Below are positions 1 to 10,500 of a stretch of DNA of 64,000 bases, one piece after another. How positions within the stretch are numbered: the stretch's first letter is position 1; the number at the start of each line of letters is the position of its first letter. The notes under the pieces were generated by a model. The model saw nothing but the letters and a program-made list of their open reading frames with translations. It was not told the origin of the DNA and made no database searches. The stretch is from Peromyscus leucopus (lineage: Eukaryota; Chordata; Mammalia; Rodentia; Cricetidae), in NCBI RefSeq assembly GCF_004664715.2, contig NC_051075.1, positions 28,898,332-28,962,331 on the forward strand. The letters are read 5' to 3'. Made by a program: the position numbers and the translations under genes.

Positions 1-440
1 TTTGGTTTTTACCCTAGGTCCTTAGGCTATCTAGTTTCTGGTTCTTGGTCACCCAACCAGTGTCAGGTATACATTCTATTTCACTGAGTGAACCTTATAT
101 CTAATCATAATCTGTTGTTAATAATCTAATCATAATCCCACAAGCTTTATGCCACCATTGTCGTAGCCAATCTTGCAGGCAGGACACCATTGTAGGTCAG
201 AGGGTTTGTGGCTGACTTGGTGATTACATTTCTCTTTTGGTAGCATGTAGAGTACCTTCCTGTACCAAAAATGCTAGAATGTAGAAGTGAAGACTGTATG
301 GAACATTTTCTAATCTTGCAGGGAACCATGGAGTTAGCCTGGCCTTGCTGCCTTGAGAGGAATGCATCATAATCATAGTTTTTTTTTGTTGTTGTTGTTT
401 TGTTTTGTTTTGTTTTGTTTTTCAGGTTAGAGTCCATGGC
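1..440 (-). repeat. LINE-1 3' region, antisense fragment
   Basis: This stretch matches, by eye and in the same orientation, positions about 57890-58290, and is the inverted counterpart of part of 22690-23460. Shared landmarks include the words GGCTATCTAGTTTCTGG, CTTGCAGGCAGGACA and GAGTACCT. The copy at 22690-23806 runs into a LINE-1-like 3' end and A-rich tail on the + strand, so this copy is read as antisense. The sequence resembles rodent Lx-type LINE-1 3' regions as I remember them. The right end carries a (TTTTG)n run at about 390-421. The left end is cut by the window edge. Confidence 0.6.
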
Positions 441-455
441 TTCTGGGGCACAACA

Positions 456-874
456 TGTCTTCCAGTTCCTGAGGGACCAACTGAAGGGTTTACAACACGG
501 TCGCATTTACCAGGCGGACATTTCCGCCTAGCCATTCCCGGATCAAAAGCATCTCTCATAGCTAGGATACCCGGTGGGTCCGGATATCTCCGCCTAGCAA
601 GTTCCAGGCCAAGGGGTCTCGCGTGATCAGGGTCCGTGACATTGCATGGTCATGTAAGCGCGCAACATGACCATGTGATCTACGCACACGCGTAGAGTAG
701 TGACGTGACCTGGCCACGCCCCCAGCCGGTTTTAAAAGTCAAGTGCCATATTCCCCTCTTCTCCACGCACGTGTCTCTCCCACAGGCCTGCACTCTCTGT
801 CCCTTTATTTTCTAATAAACTCTTATAAGCGGATTCTGTCGTGTTTCGTGACGTTTCCTTACAGGGTAAGAACA
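456..874 (+). mobile_element. Solo LTR of an endogenous retrovirus
   Basis: This is a CpG-rich 419-bp block in AT-rich surroundings. It starts TGTCTT and ends AAGAACA, short near-inverted termini of the TG...CA type. It is flanked by the 5-bp direct repeat CAACA (451-455 and 875-879). Promoter-like features lie in the expected order: a CRE-like TGACGTGA (701-708), a TATA-like TTTTAAAAG (730-738) and a poly(A) signal AATAAA (814-819). No internal retroviral sequence or primer-binding site follows, so it is a solo LTR. CpG content suggests a fairly young or ERVK-like element, but ERVK normally leaves a 6-bp duplication, so class and exact ends are uncertain. Confidence 0.6.
645..738 (+). promoter_or_regulatory. 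LTR U3 promoter segment with two palindromes
   Basis: An 11-bp perfect inverted repeat (645-655 and 665-675, arm CATGGTCATGT) surrounds a 9-base CG-rich spacer. A second perfect 7-bp inverted repeat follows (679-685 TCTACGC and 690-696 GCGTAGA, 4-base spacer). Next come TGACGTGA, matching a CREB/ATF-type half-palindrome, and the TATA-like TTTTAAAAG. The arrangement is seen directly. A role as transcription-factor sites is inferred. Confidence 0.4.
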
Positions 875-920
875 CAACACAGCCAGAAAACTAACACCAA
901 TGCACTCATTTGGGCAGTGA

Positions 921-1200
921 TGTAGTCAAGCCACATTGTGTTTCTCTGTATATTCCCTCAGAAGTCAAGAAAATATGAAAATTTGACAGAACAACTGGTC
1001 TGAGACAATAATCTTATGTACTATGTAAAGGGTAACTACTACTGAATTGATCCTGGCAATTGCCATGACATTCTGTCTTTGATAAAGGTATAAAAAGTAT
1101 GATTGCTCTTAATAAAACTGTCACAGTGCTGTGAGCCCTCCAACCTGGCCTGATTCATTCCTCTTGGCAGTATTAGGTGACCTTGGCCAGGTAAGTAAGC
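921..1200 (+). mobile_element. Possible second LTR fragment
   Basis: A TATA-like GTATAAAAAG near 1089 is followed about 20 bases later by AATAAA (near 1112) and then a GC-richer CTGTGAGCCCTCC stretch, the order expected for the U3-R-U5 part of an LTR. I could not define ends or a target duplication. It could equally be part of the surrounding LINE-1 3' region. Confidence 0.3.
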
Positions 1201-1213
1201 ACAGGTGCATGCA

Positions 1214-2190
1214 TAATCTCTTTTCCATGAGCTTTAGAGCGGATAGTTTAGAGGTCTTATTTAGGGCTGAACGGTCATCTAAATTTATTCTCAGCTTGAC
1301 TTCTTCATGCCCAGTGTGTTATATATGTGTTGCCTTTGGTAATGAGGTCCTACTGTCAGTTGGTGGAGAGCAATCTATAGTCTTGACAATACCCTGGGTT
1401 GTTTGGGGATTCCCATGGAATCCCTTTTCATCCCCAAATTTTCAGAAAACATGCACATGGATTTTAGAAAAGCTAGATGATTTCCATCTTCAAAAACATA
1501 AACAATTGAGAACTCCAAGTTACTGAATTCAATCTATTCCTCTTTCTACTAATTCTCACTTTATATATTTGTAAATACTTTTATATTTATTTTTATATTT
1601 TTATATTGTTTGTTCTTTGACAATTTTACATGTGTATATTATGACAACTCTCATCCCACCTTCTCTTATCTTCCTCTGATGCTTACCCTCTACTTCTTAT
1701 CTCAACTTTTTATTTACTACATTCATGACTTTTGGTTTGGGCTGTGAATGTTTTAGTTTAACCAAGGTTATCTATGCAACCATTCAATTAGAACTAGCCA
1801 TTGTATACAATGTCGAACGCAATAGCCAGCTTTTAACGGGGACTATCTTTAGCAAATTGGTTATGAGAAAGATGCAGGGTTAACTGGGTCATGCTTTCCT
1901 CTATGCTTGACTGTTGACATATCATACTTATGTGGAACCAACACAGGCATTTGTTTCTAGTGTGACTTGATAATTACAATAACTATTTCATGCCAAGAAT
2001 ATGGCGTTGTGTAGCCTTTCTCCCTTACTTCTGGCTCTGATGATTTTTTCTAATCTCTTTTCCATGAACCTTAGAGGGGATGATTTAAATGTCTTATTTA
2101 GGGCTGAGCAGTTATCTGAATTCATTCTCAGTACCTTATGCAGACATGATCCATTTAAATTTTTCCTTTTATTCTTTAGGTTATAGTATA
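1214..2190 (-). repeat. LINE-1 3' region, antisense, internally repeated
   Basis: An 81-bp segment at 1214-1294 recurs at 2051-2131 in direct orientation with scattered mismatches; both contain ATCTCTTTTCCATGA and CTTATTTAGGGCTGA. Between them, 1560-1870 carries the pyrimidine-rich CTCTCATCCCACCTTCTC stretch and the TTTAACCAAGGTTATCTATG motif that I associate with antisense rodent Lx-type LINE-1 3' regions. It probably continues the fragment at 1-440, separated by the LTR insertion(s). Confidence 0.5.
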
Positions 2191-2329
2191 ATCATACCAT
2201 TAATGGTTATATAGAAAGGGGAATGAGTCTTCTTCAGGACAATAGGTAATTTAAATCCAAGTGGTAAGCCTTAAGTATATATACATGCATGGAACACTAA
2301 GTGGACTTAGAGGGGTGTACTATGTAAAG

Positions 2330-2332
<3 letters not shown>

Positions 2333-2382
<50 letters not shown>
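2333..2382 (+). repeat. (GT)n microsatellite
   Basis: About 25 uninterrupted GT units are seen. Confidence 0.95.
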
Positions 2383-2384
<2 letters not shown>

Positions 2385-2699
2385 TAAAATAATAATCAGG
2401 AAATAGATGTCATGAATATTTAGAGTAGCAGAGAACATAAAACCGTGGGAGGGGAAAAAATGTCGCTACTCCTTCTGAAAATTCTGTACTATATCAGAGA
2501 AAATAGTGGAACTAACCTAAGCCAAGGGAAGATTGAAGATTCTTGTCTGCACTAAAGCAGTATGTTCAACTTGGCAGTCATCATCACAATCACTGCCTTA
2601 TTTTTTGACTAACTCTTCAAAACCCAACATGTCAAAAATTGTTTGCTTTTCTCTACAATCCTACTTTCAAGGTTATTTTCAAAGATTTTCAGTTTGCCT

Positions 2700-3475
2700 A
2701 AAATGGCTTGGTCTTTTGGTCACAAAGTAACCCAAAAATAAACCTATAAGTTTACTCCCACTTGATATCTGTCTGACAAAGATACCAAATAATATACGTT
2801 GAGAATAGCAATAATTTCCCGGAAGCTAAGTATTTTTAAAAATTAGAAACCCAGTTAATAAATAGACAAATGAAATGAACAAGTGATTTCTAAAACAGGA
2901 AATACAAATGGCCAATAAATATATGAAAAAATGATCCATATATTTAATCATTTGGGAAATCAAATCATATCTACAACGAGATTCCCTCTCCTACCAGACA
3001 GAATTATGACAAAAACAAATAAATGAGAAGAAGTGGTTAAAAAAATTTTTTTTTCAAACTAAAGGTTGGAAGACAAACTGTTCCAGGCATTATGCAAATC
3101 AATGTGGAGCTCCCTGAGAAGAGTGAAAGTGCAACTGCCATATGATCTAGGTGGAAATACACTTAAGGGACTCGGCGTGGTACAGAAATGCCTGCACACT
3201 CATGTTTGTTACAGAACTATTGATGAGAGCCATGTTTCTAGCCACCATAGATATCCATCGTCAGATAGAAAAAAAAAATGAGTTATATATACACAGTGGA
3301 TTTAACTCAACCATAAAAATAATGAAATTATGTCACTTGTTGCGAAGGAATGAAACCAGAGACTAATATAATAAGCAAAACAAGCCAGACTAAGAAAAAT
3401 ATCACTTCTTATCCTGTATAGAGATCCTATGATTTATTAATCCATACAAGTAAAAAAAATATTGTCCATTGAATA
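2700..3475 (+). repeat. Old LINE-1 3' portion
   Basis: The order of motifs follows the distal ORF2/3' region of old mammalian LINE-1s: CCCACTTGATAT and GACAAAGATACC near 2757-2785, then ACAAATGGCCAATAAA near 2900, then GTGGAGCTCCCTGAGAAG and CATATGATCTAGG, then a TATATATACACAGTGGATTT stretch near 3285, and ACAAGCCAGACTAAG near 3380. There are many mismatches, small indels and stop codons, and no poly(A) tail, so this is an ancient inactive remnant. The 71-codon frames inside it are not genes. Confidence 0.65.
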
Positions 3476-3850
3476 AATCAATAATAATACATCTTTAAAA
3501 GCCAAGTTCTAACTCATATGGAAAAGGGGAGATCATTATTACTTCTATTCTAAAAAAGTTATCAAAAAAGGTAATTTTTGAATCAAGGACATCATTAATT
3601 AGAAAAGTAGTTGATATTCTACAAAAGTTAACCTTTTTTATTCTGCTTGTGTATCCTTGAAAAATATTAAAAATTGTTATATAAAGGGGTTATTTTAATT
3701 ACAAGCATATCTTTGCAATTAGACACATGGCTAAAACTGAACAGTTTTTTTTACATTATTTGAATAAATATGAAGGAAGAACTGTTGAACATAAAGAGTT
3801 ATGATTGCTACATATCACATCAAGATTCAAGTTTAAGAATTTTTTCCACT

Positions 3851-4236
3851 TGTGCTGGCTAGTTTTATATCACCTTGATACAAGCTAGAATCATCTGAAA
3901 GGAGGGAGCCACAATTGAGGACTGTAGGCAACCCTGTAGAGAATTTTCTTAATTAGTGATTGATGGGGGAGAACTCAGTCTATGATTGATGGTGCCATTC
4001 CTGGGCTGGTGGTCCTCCAGTGCTATCAGAAAGCAGGCTAAGCAAGCCATTGGGATTAAACCAGTAGCTGGCACTCCTCCATGGTCTTGATGTTAGCTCC
4101 TTCATCCAGGTTTGCACCCTGTTTGAATTAAATGATGAGCAGTGCTGCAGAAGCATGAGCCACATAAACACTTCCCGTCTTTGGTCATGCTGTTTCATCA
4201 CAGCAGTAGAAACCCTTCTTCTTATGCCAGAAGACA
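3851..4236 (+). mobile_element. LTR-like repeat unit (TG...CA)
   Basis: The unit begins TGTGCTGGCTAGTTTTAT and ends near GAAGACA. It is flanked by an imperfect 5-bp duplication (CCACT at 3846-3850, CCATT at 4237-4241). It is the same family as 28242-28717 and 60630-61399; shared words include CTGGGCTGGTGGTCCT and TTTCATCACAGCAGTAGAAA. An ATAAA-type signal sits near the 3' part. The family is common in rodents in my recollection. I do not assign a formal name; the 5-bp duplication fits ERVL/MaLR-type LTRs. Confidence 0.6.
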
Positions 4237-4879
4237 CCATTTCTTCTCAATTTTTATCAGCTTTCCTATAACAGACAATTTTTGTATGGCTACAGTACTT
4301 TAAATTTCCCATCTGAAGTTTAATTTGGGTTTCAAGGTTGATGGCCCAGCAAACCAATGTTGATGAAGAGATTTGCTTGAGTAATTTAGCAGATGTGAAC
4401 AACCTGAGAATGCAGGGAAAAGAGACTGGTCTCCTGGTCATCCAAAGAATTATATTGACCCAAATGTGCCCAACTCCATGACAACTGATTGAAATTTGAC
4501 ATGTCTGCATAAGAGACTATTATTCAATAATAATAAAAACACAATGAAGTACTAATGACGCTTCACCAGGGATGAACGTCAGCATCATGCTAACTTAAAT
4601 GAACCAAATGTTGAAGCCAATGTGTGACATTTAACTAAAAATTCAGAAAAGAAAAATTGTTAAAAAAATAATAATATTGACTGCTTCTTGGGCTGAGGGA
4701 GAAATCAGCATCAGGAAAGACTGATGGATGGGCTGACAGGTGGTCTACATGAGCTTTAGATGAAGTTTGAACAAACTCTGGACATTTTCTAAAGAGCACT
4801 AAATCAGACACTTCACTGTAAAATGGGCAGGTTTTGTGATTAAAATAATACATATCAATAAATCTGTTGAATTAAGTAT
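4237..4879. other. Unassigned noncoding stretch
   Basis: No repeat or gene was recognised. The short open frames on the minus strand (72-87 codons) have no recognisable domains and no splice context that I can support. Confidence 0.5.
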
Positions 4880-5377
4880 TGAAGGGACTTTAGCTGGCCA
4901 GCACATGGCCAACACAGCTCTGGCAGACCTTCCCCTCCCCCTATGCCCTCTTCCTTGCTAAAATCTCTTTAGATTTCATTCTTAAAGCTAGACTGTTCTG
5001 TTATCTGGTCACTTTCCCCTCTTGAGAAAACCAAGGTTGAACTATAAGTATTAAAGTTCAGCAATCAAAACCCCCCTTTTAACCACCCTAACTAACTACC
5101 AATCAAAATTACACACCTCACCCTAACAGGGGGTTTCTGAGCCTTTACCTTTGTAAACTGCCATTTGCCTACTGACCAAGTCGTCTCCTCTCTATCCAGA
5201 GGCAGTAGAGTACTTTGTCCCTGGGGCAAATATCCCTTCCCCCTTTCTCTTGTTCCTTCCCCCTCTGTCTCCCATCTTTGTCTCTTATTTTTTAACCTTT
5301 GTCCTTCTGGGACAAATAAACCACCTTTGTGCTGAGAACAGGGTCTTCAGGTATCTTTTCCTTGTCACTTTCTTTCA
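4880..5377 (+). mobile_element. Solo LTR, 498 bp
   Basis: The block starts TGAAGGGACT and ends CTTTCA. Perfect 5-bp direct repeats AGTAT flank it (4875-4879 and 5378-5382). Its 3' third is pyrimidine-rich and carries GACAAATAAACC (AATAAA at 5315-5320) followed by a GT/T-rich stretch, as in an LTR R-U5 region. No retroviral coding sequence adjoins it, so it is a solo LTR that probably arose by recombination between two LTRs. The subfamily is not recognised. Confidence 0.65.
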
Positions 5378-5382
5378 AGTAT

Positions 5383-6510
5383 AACACAGGCCATTTTTTA
5401 ACATAAGTTCATGCATTAAAATGTGAAGCTCAGAAAGAATTGAAGTGAAAAACCTGCAACAACCCATTCTAAACACAAGTTATTTATCATGAATCATGCG
5501 GTTTGTTTTCTTTCCTACTCAGTTCACTAGACCAGAGCCTATGTCTTTGGTTCAGGATAGAATCCCAGTTAACTGATAGCACTAAGTCTTCTAGATTGGT
5601 CAACAGAGAAATTAAAGCACGTGTAAAGGGCAGCAGAACTCATGATGGACACTTGGAAAACACATGGACTGTATAGTACAGGACCTTAAGAGCTGAATGG
5701 GAATGCCAGCCTGAAGGTTCCTTCCAAAGACAGGGAGGTATATGTACTTAGAACTGGTTTTGCTGCTGTAAACTGCACTTGCATGCTATCTGTAGATAAC
5801 TGACCACTACTAACTCCTAAGCCATAATTTTCTCTTCTAGTTACCCATATTTGGCCAATTGGGAAGGAAGCCTAGGTATCCCTCGTTTTTGGCACAGGTA
5901 GCATCAATGACAGTGTCTGTCTCTGAGCAGGAACCTACACTCTGCTCCAATGATGTGTTTTGTCTAACCATAACATGTGCTTCATTTCTCTTTCTAAAAG
6001 CAAAACAAAACAAAACAAAACAACAACAACAATGCTGCTGAGCTTACTTTTACTTTGTGCTCTTTAAATGAACAATTGAAACTTTCTGTTTCATTCTGCT
6101 GTGTGACAGTTTCCTCCCAGACTGACACAGTCCATCCTGCAAGGAAGCTCCTTAGGCAGAGAGGGAAACAACTCAAAATAACTTCCGCTTCCTCCCTACA
6201 TTTGTTATGGCAAACTGTTTGGCTGCATCAGTAGCTGATATCAGGAAGTAACAACCTTAATGACAAAGTTATAGGATCAATTTGCAAACACTTTTAATGC
6301 ATTTATTTTACTTTGAAACATGCTGTACTTTAAAACGTCTTCCTCGATATTCTTAATTACACATTTATTCAGTGATTTGTTTAGTATGCATGTGTTGTTG
6401 CCTTAATAGGAAAAAGGGAAAAATAATCTTCAAATAATTTTCTTTTGATTAGGTTACCTTTACCTACAATACAGAGTTGCTTAATCACATGTATTTACTT
6501 AAAATGGATA
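5383..6510. other. Unassigned noncoding stretch
   Basis: No gene was recognised. A small (AAAAC)n/(CAA)n patch lies at about 6001-6031. Open frames here are no more than 60 codons and are not supported. Confidence 0.5.
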
Positions 6511-6511
6511 A

Positions 6512-6665
6512 ACTCTAACCAGGCATGGTGCACATACTTTCAATCCCAGTACTCCAGAGAATCAGAAGCAAGTGGATCTCTGTGAGTTCAAGGCCAAGGT
6601 GCCCTACATAGCAAGTTCCATGCCAACCAGTGTCATGAAAACAATTTTAATAATCAAAACAAATA
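6512..6665 (+). mobile_element. Degraded B1 SINE
   Basis: The B1 order is recognisable: CCAGGCATGGTGCACA, CAATCCCAGTACTC, GTGGATCTCTGTGAGTTCAA, then an A-rich (AAATAAACA) tail. It is clearly diverged from the intact copies at 36043 and 55.1 kb, so it is older. Confidence 0.65.
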
Positions 6666-7820
6666 AACAAAAATAAACAACAGCAAGACAAAACATCAGA
6701 AAATGGGATCTCACATTTTAGATGGATGTTTTAACTCTTTTAAATGTAGTAGTAAATACATACGATGTTCATAAAGAGGCATCCTACTAGTCTTTTCACA
6801 GGTGTGGCTTACTTAGGAACACTAGAGTGCCTTAGATCAATAGCAAAGGAACTGGCTGTAGGCAGACATTGTTGGTGTCTGAGCCTGGGTCACATTCTCT
6901 TCTCCTGGTAGATAAGGATAGCTTACACATTATTTTTCCAAATTAAAAAGACATGCTCTACACTTTTTTCATTGTCTATAAAGCACCACACAAGATGTCA
7001 ATTGGAGCCAATATTATAAAGTAATGGAATTCCTGGAGAAAACCAAAGGGGAAAAACACATAATTTAAATGAGAGAATAAAGCAAAATGCTTTTATTAGC
7101 CACAGTAAAAGAGAACTTGGATGAATCCCCAATGAAGGCCTTGGATTTAAAACGTTTTCATGCCTAATATAAACAAAGCCATTTATTCGCAAAGACTCCC
7201 TAATGTGCCATTATGTAGTTAAATTAGAATATTTTCAATGACATTCCATTAATGTGCTTTGTTGGGAAAAAAACCCTCCATGTCAAATGAATACAATAAT
7301 GTTTTCTATCTAATAAGAAAAATGTCTTTTGAAATTTATTTTAGCCCTCTAATGGTGAGGGTACCTCTATATGAACCTAGAGGATATAAAAATTAAAATG
7401 AAGGTGTACTCCCTTCATAATTCACTGTTTCATAAAAACAGCTAAAATTCTCACTGTCTATTTTGATAATGTTTTGAAATTACAAAGTGGGCTTGCATAG
7501 AATGGAAAAGGCCTCTTCATAGTAAAGGACTTGACTCTTCAATGTGTTCAAGACTAACTACCAGCCTCTGTCCTGATTGTCTCTGCTCTCTTCCTATTTG
7601 ATTCACTCTCCACCCTAATCTCAAGCATGAAGCATAGGACCAAAGCCGCCTCCATAAGTAGTCCAAATAGTGGACCTAGGAGCCTAGACATCCAAATCTT
7701 TAATCACATCACAAAGATACAGCCAGTCATATATACTATGATTCACTTTTATAAGTGAAATTTGTAGGCAAATGTTTCTCTCCCACCCACCAATTCTCAA
7801 ACAACTAACTCAGAGGCTGA
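6666..7820. other. Unassigned AT-rich noncoding stretch
   Basis: No repeat family, gene or structured signal was recognised with confidence. Confidence 0.45.
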
Positions 7821-7821
7821 A

Positions 7822-8126
7822 TATGAATTATAAATGCTCAGTCTATAGCTCAGGCTTGTTATTATGTTAGCTAATGCTTGCATTTAAATTAACCCATTTA
7901 GTATTTATGCTTTGCCACAAAGTAGTTCCTCTATTAGCATGGCATGTTCATCTCTTTCTCCCTCTGTGTCTGGCTGGTGAATCCTAACTCTGCCATTCTC
8001 CTTCTCATCATGCTTAGTTTGGTTGCCCCACCCATACTTCTGGCCTGGCTACTGGCCAATCAGAATTTTATTAAATCAATTTGAGTGACACATTTTTACA
8101 GTGTGCAAGAGGATTATCCCACAGCA
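7822..8126 (-). mobile_element. ERV LTR fragment, reverse orientation
   Basis: Read on the minus strand it begins near TGTGGGATAATCC and contains GATTTAATAAAATTCTGATTGGCC, an AATAAA-containing block, then a GGGTTAATTTAAATGC segment. That segment parallels the LTR at 27594-27997 and the fragment at 62360-62512. It appears truncated at the minus-strand 3' side. The relation to ERVK LTRs is from memory and provisional. Confidence 0.5.
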
Positions 8127-8457
8127 AAGATTTGTTTAAATTATCTCTATTCACTAACACTCCATCAAATGCTGCACTAAATCTTAATATTAAAAGTATT
8201 TCCATCTCAGTCAGCAAATTATTAAATATGGTCAAGAAATATCTAATTTTGTAACAATATAGAGAAAAGGTATTCAACGTATTTTTTGGATAGTGTAAAT
8301 TTGTACAGAAATACAGTAGATAATGGTGTACCATTGATTTTCAGTGTCAAATGGTCAGCCCTGAAAACATGCATAAAAGTAACATTATATAGTCTGAGCA
8401 GGTTATATTGAAGAATATGTATGCATACACACACACACATAAATTATATATATATCA

Positions 8458-8927
8458 CGAAGTGCTAAATGGTCTTATTAATAAAAAAAAAACCTGGAGC
8501 CAAATATTGGGGTGAAAATTGAAAGATCAAAGAAATACAAAAGCCAGCCACAAGTTCTTACCACTAAGAAATCCTCAGCCCAAGAGAGACCTACTTCCTG
8601 TACACTCATACCTATATACCTTTCTGTACCCCACCATCTTCCTTCCTTTTTCCACCCAGGTCTATCACTTCCTGTCTGTCTGAATAAACCTCCAGACCTC
8701 TATGGTTGACTAGTGCTGGGATTAGAAGCAAGTGCCAACACACCTGGCTCTGTTCCCAGTGTGGCCTTGAACTCATGGAGATCCACATAAATCTCTGCCT
8801 CTCTAAAGCTAAAATTAAAGGCATGTGCTACCACTGCCTGACTCTATGTTTAATATAATGACTGGCTTTTTCCTTTGATCCCCAGGCAAGCTTTATTTGT
8901 TAGAGCACAAATAAAATAATCACCACA
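8458..8927 (-). repeat. B1-containing composite repeat, copy 1
   Basis: On the + strand it runs from CGAAGTGCTAAATGGTCTTATT through CCTGGAGCCAAATATTGGGG, then a segment with two B1-like modules (GCTGGGATTAGAAGCAAGTG near 8715; GGCCTTGAACTCATGGAGAT near 8763), to CAAGCTTTATTTGTTAGAG and CACCACA. The same order occurs at 26471-26950 and 43521-43972, and inverted at 61521-62322 and 63523-64000. The family is dispersed and rodent-like, but I cannot name it with confidence. Confidence 0.6.
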
Positions 8928-8934
8928 CATATAT

Positions 8935-9070
8935 GCATACAAAAACAATTAGTGAAAAAAAGAGGCCATAAAAAGTATGAAAGCAAGGATGGGTATATGG
9001 GAGAGTTTGAAGGAATAAAAGGGAGATGAGAAATGTATATATTATAATTACCCAAATAAAATAAAAGTTA
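8935..9070 (+). repeat. LINE-1 3' terminus
   Basis: The sequence GGGTATATGGGAGAGTTTGAAGG followed by TATTATAATTACCCAAATAAAA resembles the last 100 bp of a rodent LINE-1 3' end with its A-rich tail. A near-identical terminus is at about 24640-24722. No clear target duplication was found. Confidence 0.5.
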
Positions 9071-9299
9071 TGGACATAAATAAGAACTATAAAATGAGAG
9101 TTCTTTCTCTGGCTTGGTAAAATACTTCAAATAAAATAAAACATTCTAGATGTTAATTACTTCGTTTAATATTTTAAATAGTAAAATACTTTTTAAAACA
9201 TCACATTATAAATTTTTATCAAAATCAATGTTTGAATAAAATATAATAGACCATATAAATGAATATGAAGTCTATGTGTTTTAATAGGAGTATTCTCAA

Positions 9300-9863
9300 C
9301 TGTCTCATCTATTCAGAGAGCCTGATCCAGTTGGGGGCCCCTCCGCCTTTGGTTCATAGTTCATGTGTTTCCATTCGTTTGGCTATTTGTCCCTGTGCTT
9401 TATCCAACCTTGGTTTCAACAATTCTCACTCATATAAACCCTCCTCTTTCTCGCTAATTAGACTCCCGGCGCTCCACCCGGGGCCTAGCCGTGGATGTTT
9501 GCATCCAGAGTCCTCAGTCCTTGGATGGGGTTTTTGGCACAACTATTAGGGTGTTTGATCTGTTTGGGGGGGCATCCAGGCAGTGGTACCAGATCCTGGG
9601 CTCATTGCATGAGTTAGGTGTTTGAAACCTGGGAGTTATGCAGGGACGCTTGGCTCAATCTGGGAGGAGGGGACTGGACCTGCCTGGACTGGGTCTACCA
9701 GGTCAATCTCAGTCCTCTGGGGAGGCTTTTCCCTGGAGGAGGTGGGAATGGGGGGTGTGCTGGGGGGAAGGGGAGGGGGGCAGGAAGAAGGGAGAACAAG
9801 GGAATCTGTGGCTGTTATGTAGAACTGAATGGTATTGTAAAATAAAATAAAATTAAATAAAAA
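9300..9863 (+). mobile_element. Young 5'-truncated LINE-1 (3' UTR only)
   Basis: A 17-bp perfect target duplication flanks the block (9283-9299 and 9864-9880, core ATAGGAGTATTCTCAA). The insert ends in a G-rich block (9736-9800), then GAACTGAATGGTATTGTAAAA and an (AAAAT)-type tail. The same 3' end recurs at 52791-52908 and, inverted, at 48950-49115. It holds only LINE-1 3' sequence, so it is a dead-on-arrival insertion. The perfect duplication suggests a comparatively recent event. The open frames of 60-96 codons inside it are chance. Confidence 0.82.
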
Positions 9864-9880
9864 AATAGGAGTATTCTCAA

Positions 9881-10295
9881 GGAAAGGTTAATGAGAAGTA
9901 ATTTTTTGGAGTAAAAAAGTAAGAAACTATTTGTTTGAAATATATCGAAATTATATAAAATGGTATTGATGACTTTATGGTATATATCCATGTTCAAGTT
10001 TAAAAATTAAGGGAAAATAATGACAAACTTTATACTGATCTCTACTGAGAAAGGAAGTTATTGGAGTGTGGAGATAATACTAATTTGTTAATAATATACA
10101 TGTGTGATGGAAAAGGACAAGTCATCTGCCATATAATTAAATTTTAACATATCAATAGTTATTAAAAACTAATCCTCTTTAAAACTTGTGCAATTTTCCC
10201 CCTGAAAACTACTAAGTAACTGTCATGTATGCAAGAGCTTCACAGTTTTATATTAGGAATGAGACTATATTTTTTGCAGTGAAAAAGTCATAAGA
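9881..10295. other. Unassigned AT-rich stretch
   Basis: No gene or repeat was recognised. Confidence 0.45.
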
Positions 10296-10500
10296 AGAGA
10301 ACCTTCTTGAGGTGCAGAGAGAGCTCAGTGCTTAAAACATATACTGCTTTTGCACAGGACCAGAGTTCAATTCCCAGCACCCACTTCAACTGGCTTACAA
10401 CTGTAGCCACAACTCCAGGGGCTGCCTCTGGCCTCCATAGACACATATTAATACACATGTATACATCATGCATAAACATATTTTAAAAATAAGTTTAAAA
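10296..10500 (+). mobile_element. B2-type SINE
   Basis: A tRNA-derived head (GCAGAGAGAGCTCAGTGCTTAAAAC) is followed by an intact B-box-like GGACCAGAGTTCAATTCCCA and CAGCACCCACTT, then GCCTCTGGCCTCCATAGACAC, a CA/TA-rich stretch and an A-rich tail. Pol III box identity is inferred from the family. Confidence 0.65.

Noticed and set aside
8458..8927. Composite repeat read as two independent B1 insertions
   Set aside because: The non-B1 sequence on both sides and between the modules is shared by five copies in the same order.
9259..9850. Overlapping frames of 66-96 codons
   Set aside because: All lie in the 5'-truncated LINE-1 3' UTR insertion.
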